From positions 1 through 22,833 of the forward strand of contig DASRXL010000265.1 of assembly GCA_035654175.1 (NCBI GenBank): 22,833 nucleotides of DNA, written 5' to 3'. The notes beneath the pieces were generated by a model, which ran no database searches, had not been told where the DNA came from, and saw only the letters and a program-made list of their open reading frames with translations. Position numbers and translations under genes: made by a program. This document shows, in pieces, positions 1 to 6,983 of the stretch. The DNA comes from PNC22 sp035654175 (GTDB taxonomy: Bacteria > Planctomycetota > Phycisphaerae > Phycisphaerales > UBA1924). Numbering within the stretch: position 1 is the first letter of the stretch; each line of letters opens with the position of its first letter.

Positions 1-686
1 TGCCGGCTCAGCTCGCGGATCTGCTCGGCGAGCGCGAGGCCCTCGGTGGCGGAGACCGCGGGAATCTGGAGCTGGAGCGCGCCGGCCTGGTCGCGCAGCG
101 CGGACGCCTGCGTCAGACGATCGGCGACCTGGTTCAAGAGTCCGGCGATGCGCTCCTCGACCTGCCCCTTCGCGGCGCGCACGCGCTCCGCCTCCTCCTG
201 GCGCGCGCGCACGTCCGCATCGAGGCGGGCGAGCTCGGGAGCGGGGTCGTACGCCTGCGAGGCCTCCGCCGCGGCGTTGTGCATCTGCCAGGCGCGGAGG
301 CGGGCCCGGATGCCGGGCATCATGTTGAGGGCCTGCTTCTCCAGGTCGGCGGCGTGGGCCGCGGCGTGGATCCCGAGGCCGCGCTGGGCGTTGGAGAGCA
401 GCACGGCGGCGTCGGCGGCGAGGGCGCCTTCCCCCGAGGCGATGGGCTGCATCGACTGCACCACCTCGGTGTAGGTGCTGCTGGAGACGCCCTCGGGCAT
501 GCGCGTGCCGACCCCGACGTCGAGCGCGGCGAGCTTGATCGAGGCGTCGCTGAGCGCCTGCTCGCTTTCGTCCCGGCCGCAGCCGGCGAGGCCGAGCACG
601 CACGCCCACCCCGCGACCAGCGCGAGGCGCGCGGCCCCGCCGCGCACCCGCGCCATCCGCCTCTTCATTTCGACTCGATCGCTCAT
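1..686 (-). CDS. Putative lipoprotein with long helical domain (3' end outside window)
   Basis: This frame is open from an ATG at 686 to the left edge of the window, giving 228 visible residues; the C-terminus is missing. A second in-frame ATG at 668 gives a more typical signal peptide: a basic start (MKRRMARVR), a hydrophobic stretch and a lipobox LGLAGC, with the Cys at residue 36 counting from 686. It is therefore probably exported and lipid-anchored. The rest is Ala/Glu/Arg/Gln-rich with almost no predicted breaks, which suggests a long alpha-helical or coiled-coil periplasmic domain, clearest from about residue 110 onward. I see no Shine-Dalgarno site before either ATG. It lies 120 bp downstream of the CX4CH protein on the same strand, so the two may be co-transcribed. 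I do not recognise the family and the function is unknown. Confidence that it is a gene is good, because the lipobox and the uninterrupted frame agree. Confidence 0.75.
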   Translation of the reverse strand, partial: MSDRVEMKRRMARVRGGAARLALVAGWACVLGLAGCGRDESEQALSDASIKLAALDVGVGTRMPEGVSSSTYTEVVQSMQPIASGEGALAADAAVLLSNAQRGLGIHAAAHAADLEKQALNMMPGIRARLRAWQMHNAAAEASQAYDPAPELARLDADVRARQEEAERVRAAKGQVEERIAGLLNQVADRLTQASALRDQAGALQLQIPAVSATEGLALAEQIRELSR

Positions 687-719
687 GTTGTTGGTCCGTT
701 GGGGTTCTTCTGTGGCGCT

Positions 720-747
720 GGGCCCGCCCTCGGCCGCGGACGGGCCC
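720..747 (-). terminator. GC-rich inverted repeat between two minus-strand genes
   Basis: A perfect 7-bp inverted repeat (GGGCCCG ... CGGGCCC) with a 14-base loop lies in the 120-bp gap after the stop of the CX4CH protein gene and before the lipoprotein start. No T-run follows on either strand, so a classical intrinsic terminator is not shown. It could be a transcript-stabilising hairpin or simply a product of high GC. Confidence 0.25.
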
Positions 748-806
748 GCTCGGCAACTCTAGCACAAATCCGCCGCATCCGGGGTCGGCGCGGGGGGTCG
801 CGAGGG

Positions 807-2093
807 CTAGCGCTCGCCGATCGGGGTGTCCGGCATCGTGGGCACTCCGTCGGTCGGGCTCGGCGGGCTGTACGTCACCGGGTATTCGGGGCGCGGGCGG
901 TACATGGCGTTGAGCCACTCGACGGCGGCGAGGAAGCGCTGGTCATCCACCGACCCGATGACGGGGCGCCACGCGGCGGTGCGGGAGGTCTTCACGAGCG
1001 GGTGGGGGTAGAGGCTCTCCTCGCGCGGGAGCGCCATCTGCAGCAGGGGCGAATCGGCGGGGGCCTGGTAATTGAGAAGCGGCGTGCCGTCGGCGAGCCG
1101 GTAGCGCTCCAGGATCAGGAAGTTGGTGTAGATGGTGCGCTCGGAGTTCTGGCTCTCGTTGTTGAGCCACAGCCGGCCGGCCTGCTGCCCGCCGTGGCAC
1201 GCGTTGGACGCGCACGAATTCACGAGCCACGCGCGGTGCACATTCTCCCGGAAAAGCTTGAACGCCCGCGGCTCCTCCTCGACGCTGACGCGCCCGTAGA
1301 AATCCCGCGCCTTGAGCCGGAACATGAGCTCGAGAATCTGGCTCGCCGGCCGGCGGGCGAGCGCCGCGCGTCCCTCGCGGCTCTGCGGGATCAGCTCGTG
1401 CCCGGCGTAGGTGTGCATGAGCTCGTCGACCGTTTCCCGCGCGACGGAGAGGCGCGGCGGATCGCCGAGGTCCACCTCATAGACCTTCAGCAGATTGATC
1501 TGGTCGGGCGTGAGCACCGGGAATTCGGGGCGGCGGAGGCGGGGCGCCGCGTCCGCCGGGTCCTCCTCGGCGCGGGCGTGGCGCGCCGACTCGGCGCGGA
1601 GCTTGATCTGACCCTCCACCTGGAGCTTGAGGCTCTGGGCTTCGGCGTTCGCCGGGTCCACGCTGAGAATGTGGGCAAGCTCTTCGAGCGCGAGGGCGTA
1701 GGCCTCGCGATCGCGCAGCCAATCGGCGAGCACGAGGAGCTGCTCAACGTCGTCATCCCGGATCACCGCCCTCAGCCGGCGGTAATGCTCTTCGACGGGG
1801 GGCACGGGGTCCACGCGAAGGATGTCGCGTCGGTTCAGGACCGTGTCGATCCCGGCGATCCGGACGACCACCTCGGCCGGGTCCTGCCGGACGAGGTCGC
1901 CCTCGATGCGGCGTCCGTCCAGAAAGTGGACGATGACCGGCCCCGACTGGACGGCCTCGGGCGCGGGCTGCGCGCGGGAGTCCTGCGGGATGGGTTGGGG
2001 CCGTGCAAAGGCTGCATGCGCAACCACCGCCGCAAGGCCCAACAGGGCCAATGCGCCCCCTCCGAGCCTTGCCATCGTTCGGGTCAGGCTCAT
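807..2093 (-). CDS. Secreted protein with Sm-like domain, TPR-like segment and CX4CH haem-like motif
   Basis: 428 residues from the ATG at 2093. The frame also opens at 2144, but those 17 extra residues precede a normal signal peptide (hydrophobic about 9-26, AFA at 28-30), so the internal start is preferred; an ATG at 2075 is also possible. After the signal peptide, residues about 52-95 look like a small Sm/SH3-type beta barrel (VIVHFLDGRRIEGDL followed by alternating Val/Ile strands). A TPR-like helical pair sits at about 115-160 (LADWLRDREAYALALEEL ... VDPANAEA). Near the C-terminus, residues 294-300 read CASNACH followed by GG. This resembles a c-type haem site but has four residues between the cysteines instead of two. 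Such spaced motifs occur in some multihaem cytochromes, so haem binding is possible but unproven. The protein is probably periplasmic. It starts about 80 bp downstream of tRNA-Leu and could be read from the same promoter. Confidence 0.8.
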   Translation of the reverse strand: MSLTRTMARLGGGALALLGLAAVVAHAAFARPQPIPQDSRAQPAPEAVQSGPVIVHFLDGRRIEGDLVRQDPAEVVVRIAGIDTVLNRRDILRVDPVPPVEEHYRRLRAVIRDDDVEQLLVLADWLRDREAYALALEELAHILSVDPANAEAQSLKLQVEGQIKLRAESARHARAEEDPADAAPRLRRPEFPVLTPDQINLLKVYEVDLGDPPRLSVARETVDELMHTYAGHELIPQSREGRAALARRPASQILELMFRLKARDFYGRVSVEEEPRAFKLFRENVHRAWLVNSCASNACHGGQQAGRLWLNNESQNSERTIYTNFLILERYRLADGTPLLNYQAPADSPLLQMALPREESLYPHPLVKTSRTAAWRPVIGSVDDQRFLAAVEWLNAMYRPRPEYPVTYSPPSPTDGVPTMPDTPIGER

Positions 2094-2173
2094 GATCGGC
2101 GTTGCGGCGCCGCGCCCGTGGGAGCGACGCGGGTTCGATCGCACCCGGCGTGCCGGGGGGATCGGTCTCGGAA

Positions 2174-2257
2174 TGCCCAGGAGAGGACTCGAACCTCCAC
2201 CCTGTTGCCAGGACTACCACCTCAAGGTAGCGCGTCTGCCAGTTCCGCCACCTGGGC
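2174..2257 (-). tRNA. tRNA-Leu(GAG)
   Basis: An 84-base class II tRNA can be folded by eye on the minus strand. The acceptor stem is GCCCAGG/CCTGGGC with discriminator A; CCA is not encoded. The D-arm begins TGGCGGAACTGGCAGA. The anticodon stem is CTACC/GGTAG with loop TTGAGGT, giving anticodon GAG, which decodes CUC and CUU leucine codons. The long variable arm is CCTG-GCAA-CAGG, as expected for leucine. The T-arm is GGAGG-TTCGAGT-CCTCT with one G-U pair. The acceptor start, the D-arm and the long variable arm match bacterial tRNA-Leu well. CUC is one of the favoured leucine codons in this GC-rich sequence, so this is a heavily used isoacceptor. Confidence 0.96.
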
Positions 2258-2287
2258 TTTCAGCCGGTCCATGCCGACCGGGGCGGG

Positions 2288-2317
2288 AGTGTATGCCCCG
2301 ACCGCATGGGCTGTCGA
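2288..2317 (-). promoter_or_regulatory. Candidate sigma-70 promoter for tRNA-Leu
   Basis: On the minus strand, TCGACA (2317-2312; 5 of 6 match to TTGACA) is followed after 18 bases by TACACT (2293-2288; 4 of 6 match to TATAAT). A start site about 7 bases further on would give a leader of about 24 bases before the mature tRNA 5' end at 2257. This position and spacing suit a tRNA promoter, but single matches of this quality also arise by chance. Confidence 0.4.
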
Positions 2318-2395
2318 TGCTTGGCGGTGTGCTCCTTCCGGCGTACCGTCCGCACGCCCGAGGACGAAGTTCCCGCCGGGCCGGAAGGAGCGACG

Positions 2396-2863
2396 ATGGG
2401 CCCTGGATCGATGGCGGCGCTGTTGGAGCAGGTGGCGGAGCGGGCCAGGCAGGCCGACGTCTTCGGCGCGGTCAGGCTCGAGGGGGACCGGCTGGTGTGC
2501 CCCGCCCGCGACGCCGCGGAGCCCGCCGAGTACCGCCTGGAATGGGACGGCGCGGGGCGGCTGTGGGTCTCGCTGGTCACGCCGAACCGCTGGCTGAGCG
2601 AGTCCATCGAGACGGATCTGCTGCACACCGGGGACAAGATCGAGGAGCTCATCGAGGATGAGCTGGTGGACCTTGGGTACGACGGCGCCCCGCCGCGCGT
2701 GGAGCACTTCCGGTCCGACGACATGCTCTTTACATTCCGCTCCGCGCTCCCGATCGGGAGCGACGCGGCGGACTCGGCCCGCTCGGCGGCCACGGCGCTG
2801 CTCGCGTATGAAGCGTGCTTCCGTCAACTGGGCGACATGAGCGGCGGGTCCGACGAGGATTAG
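2396..2863 (+). CDS. Small cytosolic protein, YbjN/secretion-chaperone-like (tentative)
   Basis: 155 residues. The frame opens upstream at 2306, but the ATG at 2396 is preceded by a strong GGAAGGAG (2383-2390) five bases away, which decides the start. There is no signal peptide or membrane segment; the protein is acidic and mixed alpha/beta. It begins with a helix (MAALLEQVAERARQ), continues with strands such as DRLVCPA, YRLEW and GRLWVSLV, then a helix IEELIEDELVDLGY, a strand-like HFRSDDMLFTFRSALP and a final long helix. This order resembles the YbjN / type III chaperone-like fold, but that is a shape-based guess and no diagnostic motif is present. Its stop codon overlaps the stop of the convergent 99-residue membrane protein gene. 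Function unknown. Confidence 0.75.
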   Translation: MGPGSMAALLEQVAERARQADVFGAVRLEGDRLVCPARDAAEPAEYRLEWDGAGRLWVSLVTPNRWLSESIETDLLHTGDKIEELIEDELVDLGYDGAPPRVEHFRSDDMLFTFRSALPIGSDAADSARSAATALLAYEACFRQLGDMSGGSDED

Positions 2864-3159
2864 CCGCCGGCCTCGACGGGCGGCTCGGGCAGGCGGGCGT
2901 TCCGCTTCTGCTCCTCTTCCAGCTGCTGCTCGTACTGAGCCTCGCGCTGCGCCCGCTCCTCGGGGTCGACTTTGGGCGCCCCGCCGGAGAACAGCCCGAG
3001 TCCCCACGCGATCCCCAGTGCGGCCAGCAGCAGGAGCACCCCGGCGATGACGAGCTTCTTCTTCTCGCTGTCGCCGAAATCGCCCTTCGAGGCGCCCCGG
3101 GCTGGTGCGGCCTTGTCGGAGATGCCTGCCTGATCGAGGAGCGAGGGTCTTTGGTTCAT
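2860..3159 (-). CDS. Small single-pass membrane protein
   Basis: 99 residues, with an ATG at 3159 preceded by GGAGG six bases away on the minus strand, a good ribosome site. The N-terminal third is polar. KKK then precedes one clear transmembrane helix (LVIAGVLLLLAALGIAWGLG, about residues 36-55). The C-terminal tail is charged and rich in Glu/Gln/Arg (DPEERAQREAQYEQQLEEEQ), probably helical, ending PEPPVEAGG. It lies 29 bp downstream of the ABC-2 permease on the same strand and is probably in one transcript with it. Its TAA overlaps the TAG of the convergent gene (shared TTAG, 2860-2863). It might be an accessory subunit of the permease, but only the position suggests this; I do not recognise the family. 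Confidence 0.75.
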   Translation of the reverse strand: MNQRPSLLDQAGISDKAAPARGASKGDFGDSEKKKLVIAGVLLLLAALGIAWGLGLFSGGAPKVDPEERAQREAQYEQQLEEEQKRNARLPEPPVEAGG

Positions 3160-3188
3160 GGCGCGCCTCCGTTGCTTCCCTCCAGAGC

Positions 3189-4505
3189 CTAGCCCACGTC
3201 ACGACGCTGGAACAGCAGCACGGCCAAAGCCAGGAAGGCGGCGATCTGGGTCCCCGCGTAGCCCGCGAGCATCACGAGGTGGGATGGGGGAATGGGGTTG
3301 TTCTGGGAAACCGCGTCGGTCAGCCAATAGTGGTGGAAGTTCGGGACGACGGCGAACAGCCCCGCGGCGGCGGCGTTGACCTGGGTGGGGCGGAGGAAAA
3401 GGTGATCCCCGGGCGAGGGCGGGCGCTCGGGGATGGGCGACTCACCCCGGATGGTGAGCGTGAGTTCGCGCCCGTCGACGTGCGTGGCCACGACCCCGCG
3501 CGACTCCTCGCCGGGGGCGCCGGTCCCGCCGCCGGCGAGCATGAATCCGCTCGGATTTGGGCCGTAGAAGATCGGGGCGCCCCGGCGGATCTCCGCCTTG
3601 GGCGGCGCGCGGAGCACGACGTGCATCTCGTCGCCCGAGCGGTCGAACGCGGCGCGGGAAGCGAGCACCGGCGCGCTCGATTCCACGATCCCGACCGCGT
3701 GGTTGCGGTACGCGTGCCTGCCGAGGAGATGGTTCGAGAGCAGCCCGAGCAGGAAGACGCCGGCGCACACCACGATCGTCATCACCTGGCCGAGGCGGGT
3801 CGACGCGGCGGTGGCGACGGCCGAGAGCACCAGCAGCGCCAGCAGGATGGCGGCGCAGGCGATGGTGATCTGCGGCTTGAAATCGGTGCTGATCGGCTGC
3901 AGCTTCCACTCCTTGCCCACCAGCAGCGCGAGGAGGTAGGCCAGGAGAATCGCGGGGAGCAGCAGGAGGCTGGCCGTCTGTGGGAAGGACCATCCATAGT
4001 AGAAATTGCACCAGCCCGCCACCCCGATCGAGAGAGCCACGGCGCCCGTCGAGAAGACGATGATCGGATAATCGGGCGCGTCGGCGGCGGTGGACATCAC
4101 GCCGTGCCGCAGGCCCAGGAGAAGGTACACCGTCATGATGACGACGGCGACGGTGATCGCTCCCGCCACGCCCAGATACTTCCCGAAGATGACCGAGGCG
4201 CGGCTGATCGGCTTGCTGACGACCGTGAGCACGGTCTTGGTCTCGATCTCGCGGCTGAGAACGGCGGTGGCGACGAACGCCGCCAGGAGGACCCCGGCCA
4301 CGAAGATCGTCGCCAACCCGATGTCCAGCAAGAGCTTGTTGTCCTTCGAGACCTCGGCGGAGGTCGTGTAGCCCATGCTGTACGCGGTGCTCCAGGTCGT
4401 GAATACCTGGAGCAGGCCGGCGAGCACCAGCACGATGAAGTAGACCGGCTGGCGCACGCTCTCGATGAACGTGTTCCGCGCGATGGTGGTCGTCTGGAGG
4501 ATCAT
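3189..4505 (-). CDS. ABC-2 type transporter permease
   Basis: 438 residues from the ATG at 4505. The reading frame stays open far upstream, but that part is antisense to the SPFH gene and has no protein character, so the start is taken where the hydrophobic protein begins. No clear Shine-Dalgarno site is seen. There are about seven membrane segments, at about residues 20-42, 60-84, 113-131, 148-165, 177-197, 213-232 and 240-258, and a last one at about 408-431. The stretch SREIETKTVLTVVSKPIS followed by FGKYLG (84-112) is typical of ABC-2 permeases of exporters. Residues about 265-405 form a soluble domain between the last two helices, with a motif-like VPNFHHYWLTDAVSQ (387-401). No ATPase is adjacent; the nearest is at 9450. 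It is divergent from the SPFH/ABC gene set and followed by the 99-residue membrane protein. Substrate unknown. Confidence 0.88.
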   Translation of the reverse strand: MILQTTTIARNTFIESVRQPVYFIVLVLAGLLQVFTTWSTAYSMGYTTSAEVSKDNKLLLDIGLATIFVAGVLLAAFVATAVLSREIETKTVLTVVSKPISRASVIFGKYLGVAGAITVAVVIMTVYLLLGLRHGVMSTAADAPDYPIIVFSTGAVALSIGVAGWCNFYYGWSFPQTASLLLLPAILLAYLLALLVGKEWKLQPISTDFKPQITIACAAILLALLVLSAVATAASTRLGQVMTIVVCAGVFLLGLLSNHLLGRHAYRNHAVGIVESSAPVLASRAAFDRSGDEMHVVLRAPPKAEIRRGAPIFYGPNPSGFMLAGGGTGAPGEESRGVVATHVDGRELTLTIRGESPIPERPPSPGDHLFLRPTQVNAAAAGLFAVVPNFHHYWLTDAVSQNNPIPPSHLVMLAGYAGTQIAAFLALAVLLFQRRDVG

Positions 4506-4847
4506 GCAGGTGTCATCTTTACACGCTCTGGCGCGGAGGGTTCGCGGGTCCCGCGCGCCGGATGAGGATTTTCTGAGACCGGGCCGAACCCGCCCGGGTC
4601 TCCGGCGTAGGTCGGCGTAACGCGGCGGTGCAATCGCACCCGGCAGTCGCCCCATGGTTCTTGCGGGGCCTCGCCGGGATTCTCTGCGACCCGCGCGCGG
4701 AACGGCGGTGCTGGTGGACAGGCGGGGTCCGGACTTGCAGAATATCCGCCTCTCGGCCCGTCGCCGGGTTTGGTGTCGGATCTTCGCCGGTGGGCAACTC
4801 GGTCCACGCGGCCCTCGTGTTCGTTCGTTCGCAGCACCGGGGAGGCC
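4506..4847. other. 342-bp divergent intergenic spacer
   Basis: This gap separates the minus-strand permease start (4505) from the plus-strand SPFH gene start (4848), so promoters for both transcripts should lie here. Visible elements are a weak plus-strand promoter-like pair (separate entry) and a short 5-bp inverted repeat GGTGC-AATC-GCACC at 4627-4640. Short minus-strand frames run through it but have no start signal or recognisable protein. I see no RNA gene. Confidence 0.6.
4715..4743 (+). promoter_or_regulatory. Weak sigma-70-like promoter candidate for the SPFH/ABC operon
   Basis: TGGACA (4715-4720; 5 of 6 match) is separated by 17 bases from CAGAAT (4738-4743; 4 of 6 match). This would leave a leader of roughly 100 bases before the first SPFH gene. 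The -10 match is poor and the call rests mainly on spacing and position. Confidence 0.22.
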
Positions 4848-6932
4848 ATGAAGGCAGATCATCTGAGCTTCAAGCGTGCGGCGTCGGTGAGCATGCTGGG
4901 GTTCGCGATCCAGCTCGCGATCACCCTCATCCTGCTGCTCTACGGGATCTACGGCGGGGACAACGCCGCGAAATCGGCGGCGTTCTTCTCGCTGGTCGGC
5001 GTGTTCGTCTGGCTGGTGCTCGTGCTGCTCTACGACCAGCACCGGCGCGAGCGGCTCGAGGCGATGGAGGCCGAGGCGCTCGCCGGCGAGGCGGGCACCT
5101 CCGTCTTCGAGGAGGGGGCCGCGGACCTGCGCCTGGCCTCCAAGCGGCTGCACACCTGGTACAAGCTCGTGATCCCGATCGCGAGCATCCTGATCGGCGC
5201 GGCGCTGATCGGTCTGGGGTACTGGCGATTCCGCGCCGACCAGGCGCTCGCCAGGCCCGGCGCCCTGCCGGCGACGGAGTACCGGGGCTGGGCGATCGCC
5301 TTCGGCCTGATCATCGCCTTCGTCGGGTTCGTCTTCGCCCGGTTCGTGTCCGGCATGGCCAAGCAGCCGATCTGGGCGAACCTTCGCGGCGGGGCCGCCT
5401 ACGCCGTGGGCGCGGCGATCATCGGCCTGCTCATCGCCGTCGCGCAGTTCGTGGACGTCGCCGGTTCGGACGCGGTGCGCCGCCTTCTCCTGCTCGGCAT
5501 CCCGGCGGCGATGATCGCGTTGGGCGTCGAGGTGTTCCTCAACTTCCTGCTCGATCTCTACCGCCCGCGCAAGAAGGGCGAGTTCCCGCGTCCGGCCTTC
5601 GACTCCCGCGTGCTCGCGTTCGCCTCGGCGCCCGACCGGATCGCGCGCTCGATCGGCGAGGCTCTGGATTACCAGTTCGGCTTCGGGGTCCAGGAGACCT
5701 GGTTCTACCGGCTGATCCTGAGGTCGTGGCCGGTGCTGATCGTCGCGGGCATCCTCGTCGTCTGGGGCCTGTCGGCGCTGGCGGTGGTCTCGCCGGACGA
5801 GCGCGGCATGATCCTGCGCTTCGGGCGGGTGATCCGCGACGACGTCGGGCCGGGCCTGCACCTCAAGGCGCCCTGGCCGATCGACCGGGTGGTGGTGCCC
5901 GAGCTCGTCGAGAGGACTGCGGGGGGCGACGTGCGCGTGGTGGGGCACACGGCGACAGGCGTTCGCACGCTGCACCTGGGCACTCCGCCGCCGGATGGCG
6001 ACGGGCCGGTGCTGTGGACCAACGAGCACACGCGCGAGGAGGTCTTCCACATCTGCCAGCCCTCCCAAGGGCGTGGGGGGGAGGAGGGGGCGCAAGGGCG
6101 CGACCTGGCGCTGGTCGCGATCGAGGTGCCGCTGAGCTACGCGGTGGCCGATGCTCGGCTCTATGACCAGCTCGGCCCCCCCGGCGCCCGCGAGGAGATC
6201 CTGCGCGTGGCGGGGCAGCGGGCGCTGACCCAATACATCTCGGCGGTGTCGATCGACCGGGTGCTGGGGGGGAACCGCTCGGAGCTGGCGGAGGAGATCC
6301 GGCAGCGGGTGCAGGAGACCTTCGACGGGCTCAATCCGGATCCCGAGACGGGCCGCGCGCGCGGGGCGGGCGTGGAGATCCTGAGCGTGACGGTGGCGCA
6401 CATGCACCCGCCGCGAGAGGTCGCGCCCAAGTACGAGGAGGTCGTGATCGCGCAGCAGAACCGCGAGGCGACGATCGAGACGGCGCGTGCCGCGGAGGTG
6501 GAGGCGCTGGCGGGGGTGGCCGGGTCGGTGGAGGCGGCGCGGCGCATAGTGGCCGAGCTGGACCGGTTCAACGAGATGGGCCGGGGCGGGGCGCCCGAGG
6601 CGGACCTGGCGGCGCAGGAGGCCGCCGTCGTCGCGCTGATGGCCGAGGCGCAGGGGCGCGCGGCCGAGGTGCTGGCGCAGGCGCGGGCGGCGCGGTGGCG
6701 CAAGCACATCGGGGCCTGGTCCGAGAGCGTCAGGTACGCCGGGATGGTCTCGTCGTTCACGGCGGCGCCGCTCGTCTACCGGGCGGGGCAGTACTTCGAC
6801 GTGCTGCGCGAATCGCTCGCGCACGCGCGGATCTATATCGTGAGCGGCGACATCCCCGACCTCCACGTCCGCACCGAGCTGCAGGACGAGAAGGTCGGGA
6901 TCGGCCTGTTCCAACAGAACCCAGAGGAATGA
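4848..6932 (+). CDS. Polytopic SPFH/Band 7 protein (7-TM N-terminus, HflK-like)
   Basis: 694 residues from the ATG at 4848, which follows GGGGAGG after only two bases; an upstream in-frame ATG at 4770 adds only non-hydrophobic sequence. Six hydrophobic helices occupy about residues 12-34, 46-62, 108-126, 149-169, 185-201 and 213-235. A seventh (294-313) directly precedes the SPFH domain, which begins VVSPDERGMILRFGRVIRDD and GPGLHLKAPWPIDRV (314-348), the standard HflK-type opening. The domain contains a Gly/Glu-rich insert (about 407-418). An Ala/Glu-rich helical region follows (about 535-625), then a final segment with HARIYIVSGDIPDLHV. Family knowledge: SPFH proteins form large membrane-bound rings, and HflK/HflC cage the FtsH protease. 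Usual HflK has a single membrane helix, so the polytopic N-terminus is unusual. It heads the set that continues with two more SPFH genes and an ABC exporter. Confidence 0.9.
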   Translation: MKADHLSFKRAASVSMLGFAIQLAITLILLLYGIYGGDNAAKSAAFFSLVGVFVWLVLVLLYDQHRRERLEAMEAEALAGEAGTSVFEEGAADLRLASKRLHTWYKLVIPIASILIGAALIGLGYWRFRADQALARPGALPATEYRGWAIAFGLIIAFVGFVFARFVSGMAKQPIWANLRGGAAYAVGAAIIGLLIAVAQFVDVAGSDAVRRLLLLGIPAAMIALGVEVFLNFLLDLYRPRKKGEFPRPAFDSRVLAFASAPDRIARSIGEALDYQFGFGVQETWFYRLILRSWPVLIVAGILVVWGLSALAVVSPDERGMILRFGRVIRDDVGPGLHLKAPWPIDRVVVPELVERTAGGDVRVVGHTATGVRTLHLGTPPPDGDGPVLWTNEHTREEVFHICQPSQGRGGEEGAQGRDLALVAIEVPLSYAVADARLYDQLGPPGAREEILRVAGQRALTQYISAVSIDRVLGGNRSELAEEIRQRVQETFDGLNPDPETGRARGAGVEILSVTVAHMHPPREVAPKYEEVVIAQQNREATIETARAAEVEALAGVAGSVEAARRIVAELDRFNEMGRGGAPEADLAAQEAAVVALMAEAQGRAAEVLAQARAARWRKHIGAWSESVRYAGMVSSFTAAPLVYRAGQYFDVLRESLAHARIYIVSGDIPDLHVRTELQDEKVGIGLFQQNPEE

Positions 6933-6983
6933 TCTATCCGCGTCCGGCCCCGACGCGGCCGGATGCGCCGAGGAGCACACCCT

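Noticed and set aside
279..2597. A 772-codon plus-strand open frame
   Set aside because: It runs across the tRNA-Leu gene and antisense to the lipoprotein and CX4CH genes, and its product has no domain.
4627..4640. GGTGC-AATC-GCACC inverted repeat as an operator or riboswitch
   Set aside because: A 5-bp stem is expected by chance in GC-rich DNA, and no surrounding conserved RNA structure was recognisable.
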